Shown in pieces: positions 15,989-25,713 of a stretch of DNA of 34,402 bases (positions within the stretch are counted from its first letter, which is position 1; every line of letters begins with the position of its first letter). The translations under genes were made by a program, and so were the position numbers. The notes under the pieces were generated by a model. That model saw nothing but the letters and a program-made list of their open reading frames with translations. It had not been told where the DNA came from and made no database searches. This DNA is from Bacteroidales bacterium (GTDB lineage Bacteria > Bacteroidota > Bacteroidia > Bacteroidales > UBA932), in assembly GCA_017451395.1 (NCBI GenBank), contig JAFSPR010000058.1, forward strand, positions 1 to 34,402. Reading direction: 5' to 3'.

Positions 15989-18004
15989 TTATGGAAGTGA
16001 TAGGCCGAGTTCCTGGAGAACGTAGTCCTGGCGGGCGTAGTGGCGGAGGATCCAGAGGATATAGCGGATATCCACGCACACGCACATGTTGTAGCCGGGA
16101 ACGGACTCGAAGTTAGAGGCCAGGGACTCCTTGTTGCCGTCAAAGGCAAGGCCGATAAGTTCCCCTCGCGCATTGAGGACCGGAGATCCGGAGTTTCCGC
16201 CCGTTATGTCGTTGTCCGTGAGGAAGTTCACGGGGAAATCCATGGGAGGAAGCGCCTCACGGAAAGCATCCGGGTAGTGGAAGTCATAGGCCGATGAAGA
16301 GTACTTCTCCCTGAGTCCCGCCGCGGTGCTTTGCCAGTGGGTATACACACCGTCCCGGGGGCGCATTGAGCAAACCCTTCCGTAGGTAAGCCTCATTGTG
16401 GAATTGGCGTCCGGATACTGCGGCACGCCAAGGCTCTTGAGGTAGCGGTAACGCGCGTGGACGTATTCCCTGTGAAGGGCCATAGGGTCTCCCACGTGGT
16501 TCTCCCTGCCGTTGAAAAGGTTCATATTGATATCCTTCACGTAACGGTACAGGGGGTCATCGGCAATATTTCCGTCAAACGCCTCCACAATGGATGAATC
16601 CGGAACGGAGCCAAAATCCTTGAGGAAGGAGTTCTCCCACATCCAGGCTGCCATAGCGTGGTAATCCTCCCCAAAACGCTCCCACAGTTCCTTGTGGAAT
16701 GCGGGGAGAAGAGCCTCGTCAATACCGCCGAAGAGTTCCTTCACGGATGCCTCCAGAAGTTCCCGCTCCACCCTGGGGTCTGTTTCAGAGAGCCCCTGTG
16801 AGAGGAAACGCTTCTGCTGGGAAAGGTCCTTGGAGGCACCTCCAATGCGCATCAGCGTACGGGAGATGATGAGCCCGCGGAAGATGGCTTCACGGAAATA
16901 CACCTTCTGCTTTTCTATGGCCGATGTCCCCGAAACCTCCTCCTGAAGTTTCCTCAGAAGTTCCTGGTCCGGCATTCCGGCCTCAAAGGCCCGGCGCTTT
17001 TCAATTACGCCAAAGCGGCGTATGCAGTCAAGTTCGCCTTCCTGAAGTTCGGCCACGTTTGAGAGGGAGAAGAAGTTGTCGGAGTATTTGAAGCGGACCG
17101 CGGGGTCACGGTCCATCCACTTACGGATAATCTCCATCTGGGCGGCCCTGATGCGGTTAACTTCCGGCCTTTCCACAGAAATCATCTGGTCCAGTTCCGC
17201 GGCCGATATATACCTCTGCGTGCGGCCCGGATATCCCATAATCATAGCGTAGGAACCTTCTTTGTAGCCTTTTTCGCTGATCTTAAGGTGGCGGCGGGGA
17301 TGCAGGGGCTCGCCGTTGGAGTCATAGATACGGTACAGCGCGAAATCGGCCTTGTGCTGCGGCCATTCCCAGTTGTCCTCGTCTCCTCCAAAGGCCGCAA
17401 CCTGAACGGGCGGCGCACCCACAAGGCGTATGTCCGTGTACTTGGAGTAGAGGCAGATGTAGTATTTCTCTCCGGCCCACATTCCCTGAAGACCTGCCTC
17501 CAGACCGGTTTCTTCCTTGTACTTCTTTTCCAGGACGGCGCTTATGCGGCGGCTACCGAAGGGCTTTCCGGCGGCCTGAAGTTCCGCTTTCAGCGCCGAA
17601 ACCTCGTCCGTCACGTCTATGACGCGCCTCAGGAAGTAGAACTCCAGGCCCGGGACGGGTATTTCATCGGCCCTTGAAAGAGCGAAGAATCCTTTTTCAA
17701 GGAGGTTGTTCTCCGGAGTGGAGAGCCTTGAAACGTCAGAATAAGCGCAGTGGTGGTTGGTGATAAGGAGGCCGTCATTTGATATCATACTCCCGGAGCA
17801 GTAGAATCCAAGGGAAACGATTGCGTCGGAAAGGCCGCCCGCTTCCTCGTTGTAGATTTCCCGGGCCTTGAGTTTGCAGCCGCGCGCCTTCATATTCTTC
17901 TCCAGGGCCCTGTCCAGGCACTGGACCAGCCACATACCCTCATCGGCCCGCGCACCCGGAAGGATGCACAGGCCGAGGGCAATGGCTATGAGCCACTTAC
18001 GCAT
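15989..18004 (-). CDS. S46 family dipeptidyl-peptidase, DPP7-like
   Basis: A 671-residue exported serine peptidase (signal MRKWLIAIALGLCILPGARA, mature start DEGMW as in S46). The catalytic His is about residue 85 in ITNHHCA, the Asp lies in the QHKADFALYR region, and the nucleophile Ser605 is in GGNSGSPV. S46 enzymes release dipeptides for periplasmic peptide feeding in Bacteroidota. The residue 18 positions after the serine, which is Arg in Asp/Glu-specific DPP11, is Gly623 (AFDGN) here. This favours DPP7-type preference for hydrophobic P1 residues. It is somewhat shorter than the usual 700-720. It starts 5 bp after the FISUMP gene and is part of the same operon. Confidence 0.9.
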   Translation of the reverse strand: MRKWLIAIALGLCILPGARADEGMWLVQCLDRALEKNMKARGCKLKAREIYNEEAGGLSDAIVSLGFYCSGSMISNDGLLITNHHCAYSDVSRLSTPENNLLEKGFFALSRADEIPVPGLEFYFLRRVIDVTDEVSALKAELQAAGKPFGSRRISAVLEKKYKEETGLEAGLQGMWAGEKYYICLYSKYTDIRLVGAPPVQVAAFGGDEDNWEWPQHKADFALYRIYDSNGEPLHPRRHLKISEKGYKEGSYAMIMGYPGRTQRYISAAELDQMISVERPEVNRIRAAQMEIIRKWMDRDPAVRFKYSDNFFSLSNVAELQEGELDCIRRFGVIEKRRAFEAGMPDQELLRKLQEEVSGTSAIEKQKVYFREAIFRGLIISRTLMRIGGASKDLSQQKRFLSQGLSETDPRVERELLEASVKELFGGIDEALLPAFHKELWERFGEDYHAMAAWMWENSFLKDFGSVPDSSIVEAFDGNIADDPLYRYVKDINMNLFNGRENHVGDPMALHREYVHARYRYLKSLGVPQYPDANSTMRLTYGRVCSMRPRDGVYTHWQSTAAGLREKYSSSAYDFHYPDAFREALPPMDFPVNFLTDNDITGGNSGSPVLNARGELIGLAFDGNKESLASNFESVPGYNMCVCVDIRYILWILRHYARQDYVLQELGLSLP

Positions 18005-18009
18005 AGCGT

Positions 18010-19641
18010 TTAGTTATTACGTACGCAGCGGAGAGGACCGGCGATGCGGTAACTTACCTTGGTTCCGTTGCAGGTGTATGCATCTTCGCTGGCTTTGTTG
18101 GTCATGGGCATAAGACCCATGAACTGGAGGTTCTTGATGCCGGAGGTTTCGTCGCCGGAGGTGTTGTAGGTTACGCCGCCATATGTTGAGCCGATGAACA
18201 TACCGGAAGAAATCTTGTCGGGATAACCGGTTGCCCAGCCCATAAGGGTACCGCTGGTCTTGGTGTTGTCCTGGATGGAAACGGCGCCGAATGCGTCCAT
18301 ATTGAAGCCATCGGCATTCAGGAGGGCGATTGAACCGTTGGAGCCGTCATAATAAGGAGCGGTGGTGTCATTTGTGAGCGGGCTCACGGCTTTTCCTACA
18401 AGGCCGATAATATCGGCACCGGTGGGAACGTGCCAGCCCTTAGGGCAAAGACCCTGAGCGCCTTCAAGGGCTTCGGCCTGGGCCACGGAAGTGATGGCAC
18501 CTACGCTCAGTCCAAGGGCTACTTCGGCCTGGTACAGATAGCCGCGTGCAGCGATAACCTCAACGTCCTTGGAGAATACTGCCTGGGTGTTTTCTGCGTT
18601 GACAACCACAGGGTAGTAGATGCCGGCGTCCACCTTGGTGACGGTCTTGCCGTCAAGGGTTCCGTCCACGGTGATTCCTTCCGGAACATAGCGGAGGTTC
18701 TGGGTCATCCACCACTTGCCGTCCTTCATCTTGGCAACGGTGTACTTGGCCTCGTGGTAGGTGATGTAGCCGTCGGAGAGTTTCTCGATGAGGGTGTTGT
18801 CGGCGCCAAGGCTGCCGCCGTCCTCCCAGTCCTCGATGTCTCCTGAGAAGGTGACCTTGAGGTCTGAAGGGTTCACAATCATATTGATGGTGTACTGCTT
18901 GCCGCCAAGGAGGGCGGTCTCCTCAAGGATCTGGGAAAGTTCGTTGTCCCCGGTTGTGACTACGGTAGCGACAAGGGCCACGGTCTGGGGAGGGAGGATG
19001 AGGCAGTAGGTGGCGGCGTCCTTCTTGAAGGCGGTGATGGTGCCTTCGGCGGCGGATGCGTCAACGGATGCGTTGAAATCGGCATCCAGGTTTGCGGCAA
19101 GGCGTGCTCCGCCAAGTTTCACTGCGCCAAGGTCTCCGTCTACGTTCTTTGTGATGTTGAGGATGATCTTTGTGAGTTTGTGCTTGAAGGGAACAACTAC
19201 GGGAGAAGCGGAAGGAAGAACGCCAGTCTTGGCGCCGGCCACAAAGTCTGAGGCCGATGTTCCTGCGCTTTGGTCGGCCTGGACGCTGAACGATGCGGGA
19301 ACGGTAGCGGCATAAGGATAATATGCGCTTACGCTTGCCCCTTCAGTGCCTTCTGCATACCATTTGAGGCTGCCGGAGAACTCAGAGCCGTTGTAGGTGA
19401 GTTTCTCGTTGGTGGCATAGGCGCCGGCCGTGCGGGAAATGGATACGCCAATTGCATCACCATTTTCAAAAGCGGTGTCCGTGACCTTTGTCATCACGGG
19501 GAGGATGCGTACGTCATAGACCTGGCCGTCAGGGGTAACTGCCTGCTGGTCAGGGTTTGTCCAGGTGGGAACCTGGTTCTTCCCGCAGGCTGCAAGAGCA
19601 GCTGCAAAAGCAACAAAAATCAGTACTTTTTTCATAAGCAT
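18010..19641 (-). CDS. Fimbrillin-like lipoprotein with C-terminal FISUMP domain
   Basis: A 543-residue lipoprotein (MKKVLIFVAFAAALAAC, lipobox cysteine about residue 19). Residues about 40-275 read as a fimbrillin/Mfa-like domain: VMTKVTDTAFENGDAIGVS, VPFKHKLTKIILN and a DIEDWEDGG ending. Residues about 285-543 match the Fibrobacter succinogenes major paralogous (FISUMP) domain (MKDGKWWMTQNLRYVP, GLCPKGWHVPT). Such proteins are cell-surface exposed and may bind or display. The start could be ATG 19635 instead of 19641. It sits 5 bp from each neighbour in the TonB operon and may play the ligand-binding role a SusD protein would normally fill, which is inference. Confidence 0.8.
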   Translation of the reverse strand: MLMKKVLIFVAFAAALAACGKNQVPTWTNPDQQAVTPDGQVYDVRILPVMTKVTDTAFENGDAIGVSISRTAGAYATNEKLTYNGSEFSGSLKWYAEGTEGASVSAYYPYAATVPASFSVQADQSAGTSASDFVAGAKTGVLPSASPVVVPFKHKLTKIILNITKNVDGDLGAVKLGGARLAANLDADFNASVDASAAEGTITAFKKDAATYCLILPPQTVALVATVVTTGDNELSQILEETALLGGKQYTINMIVNPSDLKVTFSGDIEDWEDGGSLGADNTLIEKLSDGYITYHEAKYTVAKMKDGKWWMTQNLRYVPEGITVDGTLDGKTVTKVDAGIYYPVVVNAENTQAVFSKDVEVIAARGYLYQAEVALGLSVGAITSVAQAEALEGAQGLCPKGWHVPTGADIIGLVGKAVSPLTNDTTAPYYDGSNGSIALLNADGFNMDAFGAVSIQDNTKTSGTLMGWATGYPDKISSGMFIGSTYGGVTYNTSGDETSGIKNLQFMGLMPMTNKASEDAYTCNGTKVSYRIAGPLRCVRNN

Positions 19642-19646
19642 ATAGA

Positions 19647-21167
19647 TTAAAAATTATAACCAAGTTTAAGACCTGAGGTCTGGCGGTCATTTCCTGAAAT
19701 CAGGACCACCTTGAATGCGTGGATCCAGAGAGTGTTGGCCTCAAGGTAAATCCCTACGGGGAAGGTGTACCTCACGGCCGCATTGAGTACGAACCTTGTG
19801 GCGTCCTGGGCTTCCTGCTCCCTGTCCCACCAGTCCTGGAGGCGGGTGGGGGGCTCCTTTACGCCAAGGGATTCATCGGCCACATCCACAACGTGGCTGT
19901 GCTCTCCTATCTTCTGGATGAACCGGAGATTGGCCCTTATGAGGAACCGGCCGATTGCAACTGCGCCGCCGGCGCTGAGGTTCATATGCAGGGAACGGTC
20001 GTCGTCAAAATAGGGGTACATCAGGGTGCTGAGGTCCCGGGCGTGGTCGAAGGAAATGCCGCCCATGGCCCTCCAGCCGTTTTTGTGGCCAAGGGCATAC
20101 TGCACGCCGGCGCTCATATCCCTGTGACGGTAGACGGTGTTGCTGCCGTACACGCGGGGAGTTGTGACGCCGCCTTCGGTTACCTTTTCCGTGACAACCT
20201 CATTGTTTTCCATAGAGTGCCACTCATAGGCGGCGGTAATGTTGTGGACCATCCCGTTTCCGGGGATTGTGAGGGTGAGTTTTGTCTCCAGCGCCTGGCC
20301 GGGGAAGCGGAACCAGGTGTAGCCTTTTTCTCCAACCTGGCCCATTGAACGGGTGTACTGGACGTCTCCGTAGAGGAGTTTTCCGTAACTTGCCTGGATG
20401 GCCGCGCCGTAGGTGTACTGCTTTACCGGGAGGCGGTTAACGCCGGCCTCGTTGAGGTGGATGCCGCTTCCGTCCCAAACCTGCATGGTGCCGTAGCGCA
20501 TACCCTTGTCAAGGAACGCCATATAGGAATCGGCCTTGGCCTGGCCCACCTGCTCTGCGGTTATGAATTCCGAATCCTTGCGGAAAATGCCGGTAAGGCC
20601 TGCCTCGAAGCCTTCTCCCCTGTAGTGGACGGACGGGGCTATCTCGAATTCCTGCCTGTAGGTGGTGTGGCGGAGGTCCTTGCGCTTTGCGTAGTTCACG
20701 CCCTGGAAGGACGCCGTGGCGCCGGGAGTCCAGCGGCTGCCGTTTTTCCAGGCAAAGCCGCCGCCTATGCTGTAGGTCTGTTTCACCTTGTCTCCGGGGG
20801 TGAATTCCAGTACGTCTATGGGATAGAATCCGGGATCTGAGAACATGGAGCCCATCATTCCGGTGCCGTAGGAAAGGTCAAAGCCAAAGACGCCGGTGAG
20901 GTAGAGATCCTCATAGGCCGATGAAGCCGCGGCCTCCGCCTGCGTGCTCCATATGGTTTTTCCCATAGAGGGGGAACGGAAGTTTCCGGAGGTGAAAGCG
21001 CCGCCCACGGAGGCCTCTGCTTCGTGGCCAAGTTCCTGGTGAACGGCCTCTCCGGCTATGTTGATGCCATCGGCCCAGTGGCTCTGGGCAAAGGCGGCCT
21101 GAGCGCAGAGACAGGCGCCCAGGAGTGCCAGCGCCCTACTGGTGAAGTGACTGTGTCTCGCGTTCAT
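19647..21167 (-). CDS. Outer-membrane beta-barrel protein, DUF6850-like
   Basis: The start at 21167 gives a signal peptide (SRALALLGACLCAQAAFAQ). A longer frame to 21236 lies inside the upstream gene. The mature 480 residues alternate long antiparallel strands (YSIGGGFAWKNGSRW, FLIRANLRFIQKI) and end in a barrel-closing strand (TSGLKLGYNF). The composition and the neighbours match the DUF6850 family, which I recall beside DUF4876 proteins and TonB receptors in Bacteroides. The family name is from memory. It overlaps the DUF4876-like gene by 32 bp. Confidence 0.72.
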   Translation of the reverse strand: MNARHSHFTSRALALLGACLCAQAAFAQSHWADGINIAGEAVHQELGHEAEASVGGAFTSGNFRSPSMGKTIWSTQAEAAASSAYEDLYLTGVFGFDLSYGTGMMGSMFSDPGFYPIDVLEFTPGDKVKQTYSIGGGFAWKNGSRWTPGATASFQGVNYAKRKDLRHTTYRQEFEIAPSVHYRGEGFEAGLTGIFRKDSEFITAEQVGQAKADSYMAFLDKGMRYGTMQVWDGSGIHLNEAGVNRLPVKQYTYGAAIQASYGKLLYGDVQYTRSMGQVGEKGYTWFRFPGQALETKLTLTIPGNGMVHNITAAYEWHSMENNEVVTEKVTEGGVTTPRVYGSNTVYRHRDMSAGVQYALGHKNGWRAMGGISFDHARDLSTLMYPYFDDDRSLHMNLSAGGAVAIGRFLIRANLRFIQKIGEHSHVVDVADESLGVKEPPTRLQDWWDREQEAQDATRFVLNAAVRYTFPVGIYLEANTLWIHAFKVVLISGNDRQTSGLKLGYNF

Positions 21168-22338
21168 AAAAGTCTTCTGTTGAATTGTTTGAGTCCATAA
21201 GAACCTCGAAGCCCTGCTCCTCCGAGAGGGATTCATCGGCCTTTCTCATAAGCGTGCGGCCCTTGTAGGTTTCAGAGAGATACACCGCCCCGGCGTCTAT
21301 GGAGGCGGGGAGGCGCTTCTGGTTGCCTGAGGAGCCGCCGTTGAATACTTCCACCCCGTCAATCACCCATTCCTGCGGGATTGCAACCACCTTTTCATTG
21401 CTTCCCGGAACCTGAGGCTGGTTCTGGTTCTGTTGGACGAACTCCTTTATGTCGGTGCCGGAAGGCGCCCTGAAAAGGATGAAGGTGGGGGAGTTGAGGG
21501 AAAGTGTATAGGCGTTGGCCTGCCCCGTCTTTATTATGATGCCAAGATACCTTTCTGCCTGAACCAGGGGGCCTGGAGCCGGATGATACGTGGCATTGGG
21601 GAAGAGGACGGGATCATAGAGCGCAAATACGTCCGGCCGGTTCAGGTTTACCGAAAGGGGATATTCCGCAGTGTGGTCAATTGCGCCGCAGAGGGCAATT
21701 ACGGCATCCTCTCCGGGTTCAAGCGGGAAGTCCTTTCCGCTTCCGGGGATGGCCAGGACGGCCTGGATCACGGGGAGGAATTCCGGGAGATTTCCGTCCA
21801 CCACCCAAGGGTTAGCGGCGTTGCTGTTGTACGGGGAAAGGGTTCCCATCAAAAGGCCGTCAAGGTACTCAGTGTCTATGCTGTTATTGTGGAGGATGAT
21901 GTATTTGTCGCTCTGGTAGGTGCCTTCCTTTGGAGCCTTGGAGCAGCCTCCGCAGTATATTTCCTTCACCACAATGGCGCCGGCCTTGGACTGCTGAAGT
22001 TCCATCTCTATGCTTACGTCCTTGTCGGATACAAGGACTTTGTCCCTTGTGGAATTGAAGATGGAGTCTTCGCTGCGGTCCCTTACCGTAATGCGGTAAA
22101 TGCCGTTTGGAACCTCCGTGACAACGCTGCCATCGGCCCCCGTATTGACCGTGTATGAAGTGATTCCGGACACTTCCACTACGGATACGGTGGCTCCGCC
22201 GCGCGCGGCTATGCCTTCCGGATACACCGCCTTTACCGTGAGGCGGTTAAGGCTCCCCGGAGCATACGGCGCTCCGTTATCCATACAGCCGGCCACAAGG
22301 ACCAGGGCTGCGATAAAACTTAGAATTTTAGTCTGCAT
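21136..22338 (-). CDS. DUF4876-like surface lipoprotein
   Basis: A 400-residue lipoprotein (MQTKILSFIAALVLVAGC, lipobox Cys18). An N-terminal Ig/CarboxypepD-like segment (about 30-115: GGATVSVVEVSGITSY, VPNGIYRITVRD) precedes a larger domain starting at VVKEIYCGGCSKAPKEG. That domain contains YIILHNNS, resembling lamin-tail-like modules, and corresponds to DUF4876. The gene overlaps the receptor gene by 19 bp and the barrel gene by 32 bp, so translation is probably coupled. A cell-surface partner of the TonB receptor is the likely role. Confidence 0.75.
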   Translation of the reverse strand: MQTKILSFIAALVLVAGCMDNGAPYAPGSLNRLTVKAVYPEGIAARGGATVSVVEVSGITSYTVNTGADGSVVTEVPNGIYRITVRDRSEDSIFNSTRDKVLVSDKDVSIEMELQQSKAGAIVVKEIYCGGCSKAPKEGTYQSDKYIILHNNSIDTEYLDGLLMGTLSPYNSNAANPWVVDGNLPEFLPVIQAVLAIPGSGKDFPLEPGEDAVIALCGAIDHTAEYPLSVNLNRPDVFALYDPVLFPNATYHPAPGPLVQAERYLGIIIKTGQANAYTLSLNSPTFILFRAPSGTDIKEFVQQNQNQPQVPGSNEKVVAIPQEWVIDGVEVFNGGSSGNQKRLPASIDAGAVYLSETYKGRTLMRKADESLSEEQGFEVLMDSNNSTEDFYERETQSLHQ

Positions 22339-25103
22339 CTTAGTCCGTAATAGAAGTTGGGGGTGAAGATTGCGCTCACGCCGGTAGCGCGGCTTGTGAC
22401 TACGGGGCGGGCGTTTGTGAAGTTATTGGCAAAGAAGGACAGGGACACGTGGTCTCCTATTTCTTTTGTCACGCTGAGGTTGGCGCACATATACGGATTG
22501 TATCCGTCCTGCGCAAAGGTGTAGATGTTGCCGGAGCGTATGATGAGCCTCTGGAGGGCGGGATCCTGGACCGATTCTTCCGTCCAGGGATGCACCGCGC
22601 CGTCAAGGTCCATATAGGCGTCAGGGTATATTGCAGTGTAGGAATTGCCGTCATAGATGTTGCCGCCGGTAGGGTTTCCGGCCTCATCCACGGTGAAAGC
22701 TTTGTCTGAGGTATAGCGTGAGTTACGGAGGAGCGCCGCCTCAAGGCGTACGGTAATGACCAGCCTGGCCCTTGGGATATGTGTGATGGCGGTAAGGTTG
22801 GCGTCCACGTTGTCCGTGATGCGGCCATTGTAGACGGCGGTGCCGCCGCGGTAGATGGCGGCGTATTCATAAGACCTTCCGGGCAGCGTGCTGTGGGACC
22901 AGCCGTCCCTGTAGAGGTTGGAGGAAATGTCAGATGTGTATTGAGTATGGTTCCAGGCGGCGTCCAGGCGGAAGGTGGTCTTGACGGGCTTTATCTCCGG
23001 GAAATCTATGGTGAGTTCCACGCCGTGGCGGCGGATATCGGCCCCGTTCTCCTGGCGGCGGGAAGCCGCAAACGAGCGGTCCGTGAGTTTGAATTCCGAC
23101 GGGACGTAGTAGCCGTCCTGGTCCATAAAGTACACCATTCCGGTCTGGTGGTCCACCTGCACCTGGGGGTCCTGAGGCATTGCGTATCCCGCAGGCACCT
23201 GATATATATTATAGGAGAAGGGGGTGTACACCGTACCCATCTCATAGGGGGCCTTGGTGATGTTGCTGAACCCCACAAGGCCGATCCTGAAGCCCTTCCA
23301 GTCCACGTCAAGGCCCACCTCCGCGTTCTGGTTCCGCTGCCACCTCAGTTCAGGGTTGTACTCCATCCGGTAGGGCTGCGTGTAATAGATATAGGAAGCG
23401 GAATTCCCGTGGGAGTAGTCTATGGTGCGGATGTCCCTGTACTCAGGCTTAGGGTAGAGAATGTAGAAGGAGGGAAGTTTTCCGGCAACGCCCCAGCCGC
23501 CGCGGAAGGAAACGCTTTTTGAGAGTTCCCATTTTGCGTTGAAACGCGGCGAGAGTATGTTGAGTCCGTTATACATTGAGCCCGCCACAAACACGTTCTC
23601 GTACCTCAGGCCCGCCATAAGGTTAAGTTTTGTGCGGCCGATAGGAATGGTCACATTGTCCTCCAGGAACCCTGAGAGGGTGTGCATATAGGGGTAATCT
23701 GAGTAGGGCCTTGAGCGGTATCCGTTTGCTGCAAGGGCGGGGTTCTCGTACCACTCACCGCGGCCCACGTTTCCATCGGCCTTCCACTGCACGCCGGCCT
23801 TGAGGACGTTCTTGACGGCTCCCCAGTGGTGCAGCCAGTGATATTTGAGGGAGGCGGAGTAATCCAGTTCCTTGGAGTCCACAATCTGGTCGGAGTAGTA
23901 GGTGGTGGGGAGGGCATCGGCCATCCAATATCCCATCTGGGTGGCGTGCACCGCAGGAAGGGCGGCGGCGTTGGAGTTGTAGGCGTGGTCCATGGACCGG
24001 GAGTCGTGGAAATAGACGCTGCCTTCCAGCGTGAGGTTCGTAACCCAACTGCGGTTGAGGAGCCAGGTGAGTTTGAAGTGCGGCGTGAGGAGGTTGTCGT
24101 TCACCTTTGAATATGCCTCCGAGAATGCATCCGGGTCACTTTTTGAGTTCATTCCGCCGATGTTTCCGTTGAGGCCGGCCTCCAGGCGCAGCACCTTCGC
24201 GAAAGTACAGGTGTAATCCAGGGTGAAGCCCCTTCGCGTGTACGAAGTATAAGGTGATGTGAGTTTTGACGTGGCATTGGCCCATTCAAGGCCCACGTTC
24301 ATAACGCCCTTCCCTATTTCAAAACCCTTTGAGGCCGATACCTCGTAGGTGCGCGGATTCACCGCAAACACTATGTTCCAGGGGGTACGGCCCTTCTTGG
24401 TGGTGACGCGTACCATACCGCTTCCAAGGTCTCCGTATTCGGCGCTTGGAACGCCGGTGATTACCTCTACGCTCTCAATATTCTCAACCGAGATGCTCCT
24501 TGTGCCGATTCCCGCCATTGCCGCAAAGTTGGCGTTGTCTCCCATTCTTACGCCGTTCACCTCCACTGCCGTGGAGAACGCGGCGTTGCCGGCGTCGGAG
24601 CCCGCCGCGCGCAGCGACAGCGCGTTATTCTGCGTCAGGTCCGGGTTGATGGTTTTGCCGCCGGGGAGGAGGGCGCCTATTCCGTCCACCCCGCTCATCT
24701 GGAGGTGGTCAAGGGCGGTCCGGCCTATCTTCTGGGTGGTGTTGAGGTTGTCCTTGGAGGTTTCGGCCGTAACGACAACTTCCTTGAGGGCAAGGGTGTT
24801 TTCGGAGATCTTGATTACGATGTCCTCGATGTCCCTTGTCACTTTTATTTCCCGGGTGTAGGTTACGTATCCCAGGCAGGATACCTCCAGGGTGTAAGTT
24901 CCCTTCTGGACACCTTCCAGCTCAAACTCTCCGTCTTCATCCGTTATGGCCCAAAGGTAGTTTTCGTCCAGGCGCACTATGGCTCCCGGCACGGGCTCTC
25001 CGCTGGCGGCATCCACCACCTTGCCGGAAATCTCCAGCCCGCCGGCGGCGAATGCCGGAGCGATGATGCTCAGCAGCAGCAGTATGAGTATTGTACGTTT
25101 CAT
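22320..25103 (-). CDS. TonB-dependent outer-membrane receptor
   Basis: A 927-residue receptor. The start at 25103 (MKRTILILLLLSIIAPAFA signal) is preferred over 25115 because the latter would overlap the -7 box. Residues about 25-105 form a carboxypeptidase-regulatory-like domain (GKVVDAASGEPVPGAIV). Residues about 110-235 form the plug (GDLGSGMVRVTTKKG at its end). The remainder is a 22-strand-type barrel ending in the aromatic strand FYYGLRCRLKF. Such receptors import bulky ligands using TonB energy. The N-terminal domain is as in SusC proteins, but no SusD follows. It heads the operon down to the GH43 gene. Confidence 0.92.
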   Translation of the reverse strand: MKRTILILLLLSIIAPAFAAGGLEISGKVVDAASGEPVPGAIVRLDENYLWAITDEDGEFELEGVQKGTYTLEVSCLGYVTYTREIKVTRDIEDIVIKISENTLALKEVVVTAETSKDNLNTTQKIGRTALDHLQMSGVDGIGALLPGGKTINPDLTQNNALSLRAAGSDAGNAAFSTAVEVNGVRMGDNANFAAMAGIGTRSISVENIESVEVITGVPSAEYGDLGSGMVRVTTKKGRTPWNIVFAVNPRTYEVSASKGFEIGKGVMNVGLEWANATSKLTSPYTSYTRRGFTLDYTCTFAKVLRLEAGLNGNIGGMNSKSDPDAFSEAYSKVNDNLLTPHFKLTWLLNRSWVTNLTLEGSVYFHDSRSMDHAYNSNAAALPAVHATQMGYWMADALPTTYYSDQIVDSKELDYSASLKYHWLHHWGAVKNVLKAGVQWKADGNVGRGEWYENPALAANGYRSRPYSDYPYMHTLSGFLEDNVTIPIGRTKLNLMAGLRYENVFVAGSMYNGLNILSPRFNAKWELSKSVSFRGGWGVAGKLPSFYILYPKPEYRDIRTIDYSHGNSASYIYYTQPYRMEYNPELRWQRNQNAEVGLDVDWKGFRIGLVGFSNITKAPYEMGTVYTPFSYNIYQVPAGYAMPQDPQVQVDHQTGMVYFMDQDGYYVPSEFKLTDRSFAASRRQENGADIRRHGVELTIDFPEIKPVKTTFRLDAAWNHTQYTSDISSNLYRDGWSHSTLPGRSYEYAAIYRGGTAVYNGRITDNVDANLTAITHIPRARLVITVRLEAALLRNSRYTSDKAFTVDEAGNPTGGNIYDGNSYTAIYPDAYMDLDGAVHPWTEESVQDPALQRLIIRSGNIYTFAQDGYNPYMCANLSVTKEIGDHVSLSFFANNFTNARPVVTSRATGVSAIFTPNFYYGLRCRLKF

Positions 25104-25112
25104 AAAAGCGTG

Positions 25113-25184
25113 CAAAAATAACCCACAAAACGGTTTTGGTCAATCCCAATAAATAGGGATAGCCCCACGCGCCATACAAAGATA
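25113..25184 (-). promoter_or_regulatory. Promoter(s) of the TonB receptor operon
   Basis: On the - strand, TTG at 25143-25141 and TATTTTTG at 25120-25113 are 20 bp apart, a close match to the Bacteroidota promoter. The ATG at 25103 follows by 9 bases. A second -7 match, TATCTTTG, is at 25184-25177, with no convincing -33. A short inverted repeat, ATCCC/GGGAT (25143-25160), overlaps the proximal -33 element. Confidence 0.6.
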
Positions 25185-25203
25185 GCAAAAAAGTCCTCAC
25201 CAC

Positions 25204-25706
25204 GAACATTTTACCCCCAAATCGCCCGTGCCCGGTCCCGCCGGGTACTCACCACGTACACTTTTGGCCCCAAACGTACGCGCTCAGTACCGCCCGGTAC
25301 TCGCCACGTACACTTTCGGCATTAAACGCACGTGCTCAGTACCGCCCGGTACTCACCGCGTACACTTTCGGCATTAAACGTCCGTGCTCAGTACCGTCCG
25401 GTACTCATCACGTACACTTTCGGCATTAAACGTCCGTGCTCAGTACCGCCCGGTACTCACGGTGTACACTTTCGGCATTAAACGTACGTCCTCAGTACCG
25501 TCCGGTACTCATCACGTACACTTTCGGCATTAAACGCACGTGCTCAGTACCGCCCGGTACTCACGGTGTACACTTTCGGCATTAAACGTACGTCCTCAGT
25601 ACCGTCCGGTACTCATCACGTACACTTTCGGCATTAAACGTCCGTGCTCAGTACCGCCCGGTACTCATCACGTACACTTTCGGCATTAATCGTCCGTGCT
25701 CAGTAC
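25204..25706. repeat. REP-like tandem array, left arm, 52-bp units
   Basis: About ten head-to-tail units start at 25204 (degenerate), 25256, 25308, 25360, 25412, 25464, 25516, 25568, 25620 and 25672, with exactly 52 bp between unit starts. Each unit reads GTACACTTTCGGCATTAAAC, then CTCAGTACCG-CCCGGTACTCA. The second part is a palindrome (AGTACCG / CGGTACT). Variants such as CCGTCC for CCGCCC keep the palindrome. The last unit is interrupted after 25706. The repeats contain no plausible gene. Confidence 0.92.
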
Positions 25707-25713
25707 TGGGCGG

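Noticed and set aside
15979-16173. 65-residue N-terminal extension of the GH43 protein
   Set aside because: It overlaps the S46 coding region, lacks homology, and would bury the lipoprotein signal.
25104-25115. Longer TonB receptor start (MHAF...)
   Set aside because: It would place the start codon against the -7 box. MKRT at 25103 begins a normal signal peptide.
25204-25706. CRISPR array
   Set aside because: The 52-bp units are direct tandem copies with no unique spacers, contain internal palindromes, and no cas gene is near.
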